A DNA stretch of 13,489 nucleotides from Pseudomonadota bacterium (GTDB lineage Bacteria > Pseudomonadota > Gammaproteobacteria > Xanthomonadales > Xanthomonadaceae): contig JAEWZE010000073.1 of the NCBI GenBank assembly GCA_023395465.1, positions 1 to 13,489 of the forward strand, read 5' to 3'. The notes beneath the pieces are model-generated. The model made no database searches and was not told where the DNA came from. It saw only the letters and a program-made list of their open reading frames with translations. Below are positions 1 to 7,572 of the stretch, piece by piece; position 1 is the stretch's first letter; each line of letters opens with the position of its first letter. The position numbers and the translations under genes are program-made.

Positions 1-1
1 T

Positions 2-1267
2 CCCGCACCCGCCCCCGCGCCTGCGTCCGCGCAGGCACCGAGCCGCGTCGACGCGATGATGGCGGCGCTCGAAGCCGCGCCGCGCCGCGCGGCGGTCGCC
101 GGCGACGCCCGCCCGACCACCGAGGCCGAGGACTTCGTCCCGCTGCTGCCCGACAACATCCCGATGCCGCGCCGCCCCGGCGCCGACGACGAGGCGCCGG
201 CCACGCCGCTGCCGGCCGCCCTGCCCGATTCGATCTTCGCCCAGGACCTGCCTGCCGCGATGCACGCCCCCGTCGTGCCGGTCGCCGCCGCGACCGCGGA
301 GGCCGACACCGCAGCCGCAGCTGCGCCGCGCGCCCTGCAGATGGTCGCCACGCCCGACACCGATCCGGCCATCGCCGCCATGCGCGAGGAGATGGCACGC
401 ATGCGGCAGCTGATGGAAACGCAGATGGAGCAGCTCTCGCTCGAGCGCCTGCGCGGCTCGCCCGCGCGCGCCGCCGTGCTCGAGGCGCTGGCCGGCTACG
501 GCTGCGAGGAATCGCTGGCGCGGGCCGTGGCCGAGCGCATCGACCCGCGCCTGCCCGTCGACCAGGTGCAGGCGCCGATGCTGGCCGAACTGGCGCGCAT
601 GCTCACCGTGCTGCGCAGCGAGCCGCTGGAAGAAGGCGGCGTGATCGCCCTGGTCGGCCCGACCGGTGCCGGCAAGACCACCACCGCAGCCAAGCTGGCC
701 GCGCGCTTCGCCGCCCGCCACCGCGCCCGCGACGTGGCCCTGGTCACCACCGACTGCCAGCGTCCCGGCGCGCGCGAACAGCTGCAGGCCCATGGCCGTC
801 GCCTGGGCATCACCGTGTGCGAGGCCGAAGGCCCGGAGCGGCTGCAGGACACGCTCGCCCAGCTGGTCGACTACCCGCTGGTGCTGGTCGACACCACCGG
901 CCATGCCCCGCGCGACCGCGCGGTGTTCAGCCAGATCCTGTGGCTGCGCGCGGCCAAGCGCGTGCGCAGCCTGCTGGTGCTGCCGGCCAATGCCCATCCG
1001 CACGACCTCGGCGAAGTGATCCGCCGCTACCGCCCGGCCAAGCCCGAGGGCGTGGTGCTGACCAAGCTCGACGAGGCCGGCCAGCTGGGCTCGGCGCTGT
1101 CGGTCCTGGCCCGCCATGGCCTGGGACTTGCCTATACCGCACAGGGCCAGCAGGTGCCGTCGGATCTCGACGCCGCCGATGCCAGCCGCCTCGTCCAGTC
1201 ACTGGAGAAATCCCGCCGTGCTGCCGATAACCCCCTCGCCACCGAGGACCGCCATGCAGTCGCCTGA
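2..1267 (+). CDS. flhF: Flagellar biosynthesis GTPase FlhF, 3' part (5' end outside window)
   Basis: SRP-type GTPase that marks the cell pole for flagellum assembly, working with FlhG. The reading frame is open from base 2, upstream of the first in-frame ATG (56), so the gene is cut by the window edge and 421 residues are visible. The first ~100 visible residues are a Pro/Ala-rich low-complexity stretch, then a Met/Glu-rich helix (about 380-450), an N domain, and the G domain. G-domain motifs seen: P-loop GPTGAGKT at 656-679, a DCQRPGA segment at 752-772 where the family usually has DTYRIGA, DTTG at 890-901, and TKLDE at 1061-1075. The basic N-terminal domain of FlhF is not in view. The stop overlaps the start of flhG by 14 bases, implying co-translation. 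Identification is firm; the true start is unknown. Confidence 0.95.
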   Translation, partial: PAPAPAPASAQAPSRVDAMMAALEAAPRRAAVAGDARPTTEAEDFVPLLPDNIPMPRRPGADDEAPATPLPAALPDSIFAQDLPAAMHAPVVPVAAATAEADTAAAAAPRALQMVATPDTDPAIAAMREEMARMRQLMETQMEQLSLERLRGSPARAAVLEALAGYGCEESLARAVAERIDPRLPVDQVQAPMLAELARMLTVLRSEPLEEGGVIALVGPTGAGKTTTAAKLAARFAARHRARDVALVTTDCQRPGAREQLQAHGRRLGITVCEAEGPERLQDTLAQLVDYPLVLVDTTGHAPRDRAVFSQILWLRAAKRVRSLLVLPANAHPHDLGEVIRRYRPAKPEGVVLTKLDEAGQLGSALSVLARHGLGLAYTAQGQQVPSDLDAADASRLVQSLEKSRRAADNPLATEDRHAVA

Positions 1268-2138
1268 CCCCATCGTGCCCGTTTTTCCCGCAGACAAGGC
1301 CCCCGGCCCGGTGCGGGTGATCGCCGTCGCCAGCGGCAAGGGCGGCGTCGGCAAGACCTCGGTCTCGGTCAACCTCGCCACCGCCCTGGTCAACGCCGGC
1401 CAGCGCACCCTGCTGCTGGACACCGACCTGGGCCTGGCCAACGTCGACGTGATGCTCGGCCTGGCCCCGCGCCACACCCTGGCCGACGTGTTCGCCGACC
1501 GCTGCGAGCTGCGCGACACCATCATCGAAACCCCCAGCGGCCTGCTGGTGGTGCCGGCCGCCTCGGGCAAGCGCCACATGACCGAGCTCAGCCCCGCCCA
1601 GCACGTCGGCCTGGTGCACGCCTTCTCGCAGCTCGACCTCGACCTGGACGCGATGGTGGTCGACAACGCCGCCGGCATCGCCGATGGCGTGCTCACCTTC
1701 TGCCAGGCCGCGCAGGACGTGATCGTGGTGGTCTGCGACGAACCGGCCTCGGTCACCGACGCCTACGCCTTGATCAAGGTGCTCAGCCGCGACCGCGGCG
1801 TGAGCCGGGTGCAGGTGCTGGCCAACCAGGTGCAGGATCCGGCCGAGGGCCGCCAGCTGTTCGAGAAGCTGCAGCGGGTGAGCGCGCGCTTCCTCGACGT
1901 CACCCTCAACTACCTCGGCGCGATCCCGCGCGACGAATGGCTGCGGCGCGCGGTGCAGCGCCAGGAAGCGGTGGTCGACGCGTTCCCGTCGGCGCCCTCC
2001 TCGGTCGCCTTCCGCGACATCGCCCGGCGCTCGCGCCAGTGGCAGTCGCCGCCGGGCGCGCGCGGCCACGTCGAGTTCTTCCTCGAGCGCCTGGTGTCGG
2101 CACCGTCCGTCGCCGCAGCGCGGGGAGCGGCCGCATGA
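1254..2138 (+). CDS. flhG: Flagellar number regulator FlhG (FleN), MinD-like ATPase
   Basis: MinD/ParA-family ATPase of 294 residues that limits flagellar number. In Pseudomonas its homologue FleN also antagonises the activator FleQ; in several species it stimulates the FlhF GTPase. Visible motifs are the deviant Walker A GKGGVGKTS (residues 28-36), DTDLGLANVDVMLGL (about 56-70), and a Walker B region VVDNAAGI with Asp137. The last part has a hydrophobic/basic stretch (HVEFFLERLV, about 272-281) fitting the C-terminal membrane-targeting helix. The N-terminus lacks the DQAxxLR helix found in some FlhG proteins, as in Pseudomonas FleN. The frame is open upstream to 1116, but that part lies inside flhF and encodes nothing FlhG-like. 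ATG 1254 gives the usual family length. The stop shares ATGA with fliA. Confidence 0.95.
   Translation: MQSPDPIVPVFPADKAPGPVRVIAVASGKGGVGKTSVSVNLATALVNAGQRTLLLDTDLGLANVDVMLGLAPRHTLADVFADRCELRDTIIETPSGLLVVPAASGKRHMTELSPAQHVGLVHAFSQLDLDLDAMVVDNAAGIADGVLTFCQAAQDVIVVVCDEPASVTDAYALIKVLSRDRGVSRVQVLANQVQDPAEGRQLFEKLQRVSARFLDVTLNYLGAIPRDEWLRRAVQRQEAVVDAFPSAPSSVAFRDIARRSRQWQSPPGARGHVEFFLERLVSAPSVAAARGAAA
2122..2127 (+). promoter_or_regulatory. Ribosome binding site of fliA
   Basis: GGGGAG ends seven bases before ATG 2135. The open frame extends back to 1937, and this site supports the internal ATG as the real start. It lies within the end of flhG, consistent with coupled translation. Confidence 0.6.
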
Positions 2139-2896
2139 ACGCCATCGCGACCGCGCGTTACCGCGCCAACCAGCAGGGTTCCACCGCCGAGGTCGTCGAG
2201 AAGCACGGCGAACTCGTGCGCCGCATCGCCCACCACCTCGCCGCGCGCCTGCCGGCCAGCGTCGAGATCGACGACCTGGTGCAGGCCGGCATGCTCGGCC
2301 TGATCGACGCGGCCCGGAATTTCCAGTCCGACCAGGGCGCGGCCTTCGAGACCTACGCCTCGATCCGCATCCGCGGCGCGATGATCGACGAGATCCGCCG
2401 CGGCGACTGGGTGCCGCGCTCGGTGCACCGGCGCTACCGCGACATCGTCGCCGCCACCCGCGAGGTCGAACAGCGCACCGGCCAGGCCGCGACCGCGCAG
2501 CAGGTGGCCGAAACGATGGGCGTGCCGCTGGACGAGTACCACGCCATGGTCGAGAACGCCGCGCGCGGGCAGCTGGTGAGCCTGGACGCGCACATGGACG
2601 AACACGACGGCGAGCCGCGCCTGGCCGGCGACAGCAACGCCAATCCCGCACGCGAGTTCGAGCAGGGCGCGTTCCGCGATGCGCTGGCCGCGGCCATCGA
2701 CGGCCTGCCCGAACGCGAACGCCTGGTGCTGTCGCTGTACTACGAGCAGGAACTGAACCTGCGCGAGATCGGCGCGGTGCTGGGCGTGAGCGAGTCGCGC
2801 GCCTGCCAGATCCACGGCCAGGCCGCGGTACGCCTGCGCGCGCGGCTGGCCGACTGGCGCCGCGACGACGGCGAAGACGACGACTACCTGCCCTGA
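2135..2896 (+). CDS. fliA: RNA polymerase sigma-28 factor FliA
   Basis: Sigma factor for late flagellar and chemotaxis genes, normally held inactive by the anti-sigma factor FlgM until the hook is complete. It is 253 residues, close to the usual size. Region 2 spans about 25-95 (EIDDLVQAGMLGLIDAA, then RIRGAMIDEIRRGDWVPRS), region 3 about 105-150, and region 4 about 180-237. Region 4 contains the recognition helix-turn-helix (LNLREIGAVLGVSESRACQI). The tail is acidic (DDGEDDDYLP). The start ATG overlaps the flhG stop as ATGA, and a good ribosome site precedes it. The 66 extra codons available upstream lie in flhG and look like frame shadow. Two sequences elsewhere in this window match the promoter class FliA would read (5758-5784 and 9082-9108). 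Confidence 0.97.
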   Translation: MNAIATARYRANQQGSTAEVVEKHGELVRRIAHHLAARLPASVEIDDLVQAGMLGLIDAARNFQSDQGAAFETYASIRIRGAMIDEIRRGDWVPRSVHRRYRDIVAATREVEQRTGQAATAQQVAETMGVPLDEYHAMVENAARGQLVSLDAHMDEHDGEPRLAGDSNANPAREFEQGAFRDALAAAIDGLPERERLVLSLYYEQELNLREIGAVLGVSESRACQIHGQAAVRLRARLADWRRDDGEDDDYLP

Positions 2897-2937
2897 GCAC
2901 AACCGGTGCGGCCCCCGCACGCAACCAAGAGGTCCGC
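2897..2937 (+). other. fliA-cheY intergenic hairpin(s)
   Basis: This 41-base gap contains a perfect 6-bp GC hairpin, GTGCGG (2906-2911) with CCGCAC (2915-2920) and a CCC loop. The GTGC arm can instead pair with GCAC at 2897-2900, so two mutually exclusive small hairpins are possible directly before the cheY ribosome site. No U-run follows, so it is not a classical terminator. No sigma-28-like promoter is visible here. A role in mRNA processing or in setting cheY level is only a guess. Confidence 0.35.
2927..2932 (+). promoter_or_regulatory. Ribosome binding site of cheY
   Basis: AAGAGG lies five bases before ATG 2938. It is one of the strongest Shine-Dalgarno matches in the window and agrees with high CheY demand. 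It sits just after the fliA-cheY hairpin. Confidence 0.65.
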
Positions 2938-3330
2938 ATGGACAAGAACATCCGCATCCTGATCGTCGACGACTTTTCGACCATGCGTCGCATCGTCAAG
3001 AACCTGCTCAACGACCTGGGCTTCTTCAACACCACCGAAGCCGACGACGGCTCCACCGCGCTGGTCGAACTGCGCAAGGGCCCGTTCGACCTGGTGATCA
3101 CCGACTGGAACATGCCCGGCATGCCCGGCATCGACCTGCTCAAGGCGATCCGCGCCGACGCCGCGCTGGCGAAGACGCCGGTGCTGATGGTCACCGCCGA
3201 GGCCAAGCGCGAGCAGATCATCGAGGCCGCGCAGGCCGGCGTGAACGGCTACGTGATCAAGCCCTTCACCGCGGCCACGCTTGGCGACAAGCTGGGCAAG
3301 GTGTTCGAACGCCTCGGGGCCGCGGCGTGA
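2938..3330 (+). CDS. cheY: Chemotaxis response regulator CheY (flagellar switch type)
   Basis: Single-domain receiver of 130 residues that, when phosphorylated by CheA, binds FliM and changes flagellar rotation. All catalytic positions are present: Asp11, Asp12, phospho-acceptor Asp56 (in ITDWNMPGMPG), Thr86 and Lys108. The switch aromatic is Tyr105, matching the E. coli Asp12/Asp13/Asp57/Thr87/Lys109/Tyr106 set with an offset of one. The opening MDKNIRILIVDDFSTMRRIV is very close to enteric CheY. It is followed with a 4-base GTGA overlap by cheZ, its phosphatase, so the pair is translationally coupled. It differs clearly from the second CheY at 9448. Confidence 0.97.
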   Translation: MDKNIRILIVDDFSTMRRIVKNLLNDLGFFNTTEADDGSTALVELRKGPFDLVITDWNMPGMPGIDLLKAIRADAALAKTPVLMVTAEAKREQIIEAAQAGVNGYVIKPFTAATLGDKLGKVFERLGAAA

Positions 3331-3953
3331 CCGCGGCGCCCGCCGCCACCGCGCCGGGCGCCGGCGTGGCCGAGGAACGCGCCGCGCTGATCGAGTGCCT
3401 GCACGCCGCGCTGGCAGCGCTCGAGGACGAGGACGACGATGCCTGGCGCAGCAATGTCGACGAGCTGATCCATTGGCGCAGCCAGCCGCTGGTGCAGGGT
3501 CTGGTCAAGCTCGCGCGCGAACTGGAGCAGGCGCTCGGCACCGGCAGCGGCGGCGGTTCGCTGGCCGAGGCCTGCCTGCGCCTGGAGCACGTGGTCAAGG
3601 TCAGCGAGGACGCCAGCCACCACACCCTGGACCTGATCCAGGAGTGCGCGGGCCTGCTCGCCACCCTGCCCGGCGCCGAAGCCGAGGCGCACGCCGCGAC
3701 GGTGGCCGGCATCCGCAGCCGGCTGTCGGAGATGACCGCGGCCCAGGGCTACCAGGACCTCACCGGCCAGATCATCCGCCGCGTGGTCGAGCTGGTGCGC
3801 ACGGTCGACGAAGGCCTGGGCGACTACGCGCCCGCCGGCGACCGCCCGCTGCAGCTGTCCAGCCACGGCTACGGCCCGTCGATCCAGGGCCTGGACGCGC
3901 CCGCGGCCAGCCAGGACGACGCCAACAGCCTGCTGTCGTCGCTGGGGCTGTAG
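3327..3953 (+). CDS. cheZ: CheY-phosphate phosphatase CheZ
   Basis: Dephosphorylates CheY-P. It is 208 residues with a GTG start overlapping the cheY stop; a second in-frame GTG at 3366 would remove 13 Ala-rich residues and cannot be excluded. The catalytic helix reads AAQGYQDLTGQIIRRVVELV; Asp144 and Gln148 correspond to E. coli Asp143 and the water-activating Gln147. The extreme C-terminus, QDDANSLLSSLGL (196-208), matches the CheY-tethering amphipathic helix of CheZ (E. coli ends DDLLDSLGF). Between them is a variable Gly/Pro-containing linker (about 162-195). It sits directly between cheY and cheA. Function is secure because both active site and tail are recognisable. Confidence 0.95.
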   Translation: MTAAPAATAPGAGVAEERAALIECLHAALAALEDEDDDAWRSNVDELIHWRSQPLVQGLVKLARELEQALGTGSGGGSLAEACLRLEHVVKVSEDASHHTLDLIQECAGLLATLPGAEAEAHAATVAGIRSRLSEMTAAQGYQDLTGQIIRRVVELVRTVDEGLGDYAPAGDRPLQLSSHGYGPSIQGLDAPAASQDDANSLLSSLGL

Positions 3954-3957
3954 CGCC

Positions 3958-5784
3958 ATGTCCTCGCCCGCCTCCGATATCTGCGCCGACTTCCTGGTCG
4001 AGGTCGGCGAGATCCTCGACCAGCTCGGCGAGCAGATGGTCGCGCTCGAGCGCGCGCCTGCCGACCGCGAATGCCTCAATGCCGTGTTCCGCGGCTTCCA
4101 CACCATCAAGGGCGGCGCCGGCTTCCTCGACTTCACCACGATGGTGTCGGTCTGCCACGCGGTCGAGGACCGCCTCAACGCCGCGCGCGACGGCAGCGCG
4201 CCGCTCGACCCGCCCGCCTTCGATGGCGTGCAGCAGGGCATCGACCTGCTGATCGACATGCTCCACGCCATCTCCGGTGGCGTCGAACCCGAACCCGCGC
4301 CCGAGGCGCTGCTGGCCGCGCTGCGCGCGGGTGCGGCGCCCGTGGCCGCGCCTGCCCCAGCGACGGCGCCCGTTTCCGCCGTGGCGACGCAGGCCGGCGC
4401 CGGCGATTCGCTCGACGACCTCGATTTCGAAGCGCTGCTCGACAGCCTGCACGGCAGCGGCGGCATCCCCGGCGAGCCTGCGGCGCCGGCACCGGCACCG
4501 ACGGAAGTGCCCGTGCCCGCGGCCGCACCGCCACCGCCTCCGCGCCCGGCGCCTGCACCACGCGCAGCCGCGGCCGCGGCACCCGAACCGGCCGACGTCA
4601 CCGTGCGCGTGGACGTGCGCCGGCTCGATGCCATGGTCAACCTGGTCGGCGAACTGGTGCTGGCGCGCAACCGCCTCAAGACCCTGCGCCCACGCCTGCG
4701 CGACGACGACCTCGACCGCGCCGTGGCCGCGCTCGACGTCGCGACCTCTCGCCTGCAGGGTGCGGTGATGACCGCGCGCATGCAGCCGGTGGGACGCGTG
4801 TTCGCGCGCTTTCCCAAGCTCGCCCGCGATGTCGCCCGCCAGCTCGACAAGCAGGTGAACCTCGAAGTCACCGGCGCCGAGACCGAACTCGACCGCAACC
4901 TGGTCGAGGCCCTGGCCGATCCGCTGGTGCACCTGGTGCGCAACGCGATCGACCACGGCATCGAGATGCCCGAGGCGCGCCGCCGCGCCGGCAAGCCCGA
5001 GCTCGGCACCGTGCGCATCAGCGCGCAGCAGGAAGGCGACCACGTCGCCATCGAGGTGCGCGACGACGGCGCCGGCATCGATCCCGACCGGATCCGGCGC
5101 AAGGCGGTGGAAAAGGGGCTGATCGACGACGATGCGGCTGCGCGGCTGTCGGCCGACGAGTGCCTGCAGCTGCTGTTCCTGCCCGGCTTCTCCACCCGCG
5201 ACGCGGTCAGCGACCTGTCCGGCCGCGGCGTGGGCATGGACGTGGTGCAGTCGCGCATCCGCGAACTCTCCGGCACGGTGCAGATCCATTCCGAGATAGG
5301 CGCCGGCTCGCGCTTCGCGATCCGGGTGCCGCTGACCCTGGCGATCCTGCCCACCCTGCTGGTGGAAGTGGAAGGCGACGTGTACGCGCTGCCGCTGGTG
5401 CGGGTGGTCGAAGTGCTCTCGCACGACCCGGGCCGGGCGCTGTGGATCGACGGCCAGCGCGTGCTCGACCTGCGCCAGCAGCCGCTGCCGCTGCTGGGCC
5501 TGCGCGAATGGCTGGGCATGGCGCCGGCGCCGCTGCCCGACTCGACCTGCGTGGTGCTGCAGTCGGGCGAGGCGCGCTACTGCCTGGCCGTGGACCGCGT
5601 GCGCGGCCGCGAGGAGGTCGTGATCAAGGCGCTGCCGCCGACCCTGCGCGGGCTGCCCGGCTACGCCGGCGCGAGCCTGATCGGCGACGGCCGCATGGCC
5701 CTGATCCTGGACGTGGACGCGCTGCTGGGCAGCAGCACGCGCACGCCCGGCCTGCGTTCAAGTAACCCCGGCAAGGACCGTTAA
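3958..5784 (+). CDS. cheA: Chemotaxis histidine kinase CheA (CheA1)
   Basis: Receptor-coupled autokinase of 608 residues that phosphorylates CheY. P1 (about 10-105) carries the phospho-acceptor His48 in FRGFHTIKGGAGFL. A Pro/Ala-rich linker follows (about 108-214) with no recognisable folded P2 domain, interrupted only by the motif SLDDLDFEALLDSLHGSGG (151-169). P3 dimerisation spans about 215-278, and the P4 ATPase about 280-460 with N-box HLVRNAIDHG (325-334), G1 DDGAGI (369-374) and G2 GRGVGMDVV (422-430). P5, CheW-like, spans about 464-592. It lies 4 bases after cheZ. The last codons and stop overlap a putative sigma-28 promoter for motC. Homology to the polar flagellar CheA of Pseudomonas and Vibrio is inferred from order and the linker motif. 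No cheB follows, unlike in Pseudomonas. Confidence 0.96.
   Translation: MSSPASDICADFLVEVGEILDQLGEQMVALERAPADRECLNAVFRGFHTIKGGAGFLDFTTMVSVCHAVEDRLNAARDGSAPLDPPAFDGVQQGIDLLIDMLHAISGGVEPEPAPEALLAALRAGAAPVAAPAPATAPVSAVATQAGAGDSLDDLDFEALLDSLHGSGGIPGEPAAPAPAPTEVPVPAAAPPPPPRPAPAPRAAAAAAPEPADVTVRVDVRRLDAMVNLVGELVLARNRLKTLRPRLRDDDLDRAVAALDVATSRLQGAVMTARMQPVGRVFARFPKLARDVARQLDKQVNLEVTGAETELDRNLVEALADPLVHLVRNAIDHGIEMPEARRRAGKPELGTVRISAQQEGDHVAIEVRDDGAGIDPDRIRRKAVEKGLIDDDAAARLSADECLQLLFLPGFSTRDAVSDLSGRGVGMDVVQSRIRELSGTVQIHSEIGAGSRFAIRVPLTLAILPTLLVEVEGDVYALPLVRVVEVLSHDPGRALWIDGQRVLDLRQQPLPLLGLREWLGMAPAPLPDSTCVVLQSGEARYCLAVDRVRGREEVVIKALPPTLRGLPGYAGASLIGDGRMALILDVDALLGSSTRTPGLRSSNPGKDR
5758..5784 (+). promoter_or_regulatory. 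Putative sigma-28 (FliA) promoter upstream of motC
   Basis: TCAAGTAA (5758-5765), an 11-base spacer and ACCGTTAA (5777-5784) resemble the sigma-28 consensus TAAAGTTT-N11-GCCGATAA, and the TCAAG form is familiar from Pseudomonas. Layout and spacing are the same as in the site at 9082-9108. It overlaps the 3' end and stop codon of cheA. The -10 half ends only seven bases before the motC ATG, so transcription would start at or next to the start codon. Confidence 0.5.
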
Positions 5785-5791
5785 ACAGGCA

Positions 5792-6532
5792 ATGGACAGA
5801 CTCAGCGTCATCGGCACCGTGCTCGCGCTCGTCGCGCTGATCGGCGGCAGCGTGCTCAAGGGCGCGGGGCTGTCGGGATTGTGGTCGCCGGCCGCCTTCG
5901 TGATCGTGATCGTCGGCACCCTGGCCGCGATCCTGCTGCAGACCTCGCTGCCCACCTTCATGCGCGCGATGAAGATGGTGGCCTGGGTGTTCAAGCCGCC
6001 GGCGCACGACCAGGCCGCGGTGATCGCGCAGATCGTCGAATGGTCCACCACCGCGCGCAAGCAGGGGCTGCTGGGGCTGGAGGCGCAGGTGGCGCAGCAG
6101 TCCGACCCGTTCCTGGGCAAGGGCCTGCAGATGGTGGTCGACGGCGTCGAGCCCGAGTCGATCCGGCAGATGCTGGAGATCGAACTGCACGGGCAGAGCG
6201 CGCGCGACCTGGCCGCGGCCAAGGTGTTCGAGGGCATGGGCATCTATGCGCCCACGCTGGGCATCGTCGGCGCCGTGCTCGGCCTGATGGCGGTGATGAA
6301 GAATCTCGCCGACCCGAGCAAGCTCGGCCACGGCATCGCCGCGGCGTTCACCGCCACCATCTACGGGATCGGCTCGGCCAACCTGGCGCTGCTGCCGATC
6401 GGCAACAAGCTCAAGAACCTGGTCAACGCGCAGACGGTGGAGCGCGAGATGATCATCGAGGGCCTGATCGCGATCGCGCAGGGCGAGAACCCGCGCAACA
6501 TCGAAGCCCGCCTCAGCGGCTACGTGCACTGA
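5792..6532 (+). CDS. motC: Flagellar stator protein MotC (MotA/PomA family)
   Basis: Inner-membrane channel subunit of the second stator, pairing with MotD. It is 246 residues with four predicted membrane segments: about 6-24, 32-50, 150-170 and 182-204. A large cytoplasmic loop between the second and third segments holds Arg89 and Glu97, which align with the rotor-contacting Arg90/Glu98 of E. coli MotA. Pro154 at the third helix matches the conserved Pro173. It is shorter than enteric MotA (about 295 residues), as expected for the MotC/PomA branch. The next in-frame Met is residue 57, so ATG 5792 is the only plausible start. The ribosome site is poor: AAGGA lies 14 bases off. It is followed by motD after 4 bases. 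The ion used is inferred, not seen. Confidence 0.93.
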   Translation: MDRLSVIGTVLALVALIGGSVLKGAGLSGLWSPAAFVIVIVGTLAAILLQTSLPTFMRAMKMVAWVFKPPAHDQAAVIAQIVEWSTTARKQGLLGLEAQVAQQSDPFLGKGLQMVVDGVEPESIRQMLEIELHGQSARDLAAAKVFEGMGIYAPTLGIVGAVLGLMAVMKNLADPSKLGHGIAAAFTATIYGIGSANLALLPIGNKLKNLVNAQTVEREMIIEGLIAIAQGENPRNIEARLSGYVH

Positions 6533-6536
6533 CGCC

Positions 6537-7571
6537 ATGGCACGCCGGCACCAGCACGAGGAACACCAGAACCATGAGGCCTGGGCCGTGCCCTACGGCG
6601 ACCTCATGACCCTGCTGCTCGCCTTCTTCGTGGTGATGTACGCGATCTCCTCGATCAACGAGGGCAAGTACCGCGCGGTCTCCGACGCGCTCTCCTCGGC
6701 CTTCGGCGGGCCGCCGCGCTCGATCACCCCGATCCAGCTCGGCCAGACCCAGCTGCGCGGCTCCTCGTTCGACCGCCCCTCGCTGCTCACCCCCGGCGCC
6801 AAGACCGGCCCGACCGCGACCAGCCCGGTGAGCAACGTGCGCGTGCGGCAGATGCTCGACGCGCCCATGGGTGGACAGAGCGCGCTGGCGGCGCGGCAGG
6901 CGGCCGAGGCCGCGGCGATGGACGCCAGCCTGCGCGGCCAGTCGCAGCTCAGCACCCTGGGCCGGCGCATCCAGGAAGCGCTGTCGGAACTGGTCCGCCA
7001 GCAGCTGGTCGCGGTACGCCGCGGCCGCACCTTCCTCGAGGTCGAGATCCAGAGCGACATCCTGTTCGCCAGCGGCGTGGCCGTGCCCAGCGACGTGGCC
7101 ACCTCCACCGTGCGCAAGCTCGGCCAGGTGCTGCGCGCCGAGCCCAACGCCGTGCGCGTGGAGGGCTATACCGACGATGTGCCGATCCAGACGGCGGTGT
7201 TCCCGTCCAACTGGGAGCTGTCCACGGCGCGCGCAGCCAGCGTGGTACACCTGCTCGCCGAAGAGGGCGTCAACCCCGGCCGCCTGGCCGTGGTCGGCTA
7301 CGGCGAGCACCAGCCGGTGGCCGACAACGCCACCGTCGAGGGCCGCAACGCCAACCGCCGCGTGCTGCTGGTGATCCTGGCCGCGCCCGACGGCCCCGAC
7401 GCGGTCCCTGAAACCGGGCCGACGATCGCCCTGCAGCCCGCGCCCGCGCCTGTGACGCCAGCGCCGTCGCCGGAACCGGCGACAGCGCCGTCCACAGCGT
7501 CCGCGCCCGCCCTGCTGGGTTCCGCCGCCACCCACCTCACGCCATCCAACACCTACCCGGGAGCCGACTGA
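6537..7571 (+). CDS. motD: Flagellar stator protein MotD (MotB family)
   Basis: Peptidoglycan-anchoring stator partner of MotC, 344 residues. A short His/Glu-rich cytoplasmic head (RRHQHEEHQNHE) leads to one membrane helix (about 17-38, PYGDLMTLLLAFFVVMYAIS) with the ion-binding Asp22, equivalent to E. coli MotB Asp32. A variable periplasmic linker covers about 60-165. The OmpA/MotB peptidoglycan-binding domain spans about 166-282, with VEGYTDDVPI, NWELSTARA and GRNANRRV. The tail beyond 283 is Pro/Ala-rich (PAPAPVTPAPSPEPATAPS) and longer than in enteric MotB. Start codon and motC stop are 4 bases apart, so expression is coupled. It is clearly distinct from the MotB at 12284, having a different head and linker. 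Confidence 0.94.
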   Translation: MARRHQHEEHQNHEAWAVPYGDLMTLLLAFFVVMYAISSINEGKYRAVSDALSSAFGGPPRSITPIQLGQTQLRGSSFDRPSLLTPGAKTGPTATSPVSNVRVRQMLDAPMGGQSALAARQAAEAAAMDASLRGQSQLSTLGRRIQEALSELVRQQLVAVRRGRTFLEVEIQSDILFASGVAVPSDVATSTVRKLGQVLRAEPNAVRVEGYTDDVPIQTAVFPSNWELSTARAASVVHLLAEEGVNPGRLAVVGYGEHQPVADNATVEGRNANRRVLLVILAAPDGPDAVPETGPTIALQPAPAPVTPAPSPEPATAPSTASAPALLGSAATHLTPSNTYPGAD

Positions 7572-7572
7572 C

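Noticed and set aside
56..61. ATG ATG at 56 as the start of flhF
   Set aside because: The frame stays open to base 2 with similar composition, and the N-terminal part of FlhF is missing, so these are internal codons.
927..3221. 764-codon open frame on the - strand across flhF-flhG-fliA-cheY
   Set aside because: Low-complexity Arg/Ala/Gly-rich translation, lies opposite four well-supported genes, typical of GC-rich codon bias.
3249..5519. 756-codon open frame on the - strand opposite cheZ-cheA
   Set aside because: Ser/Arg/Ala-rich with no recognisable domain; shadow of cheA codon structure.
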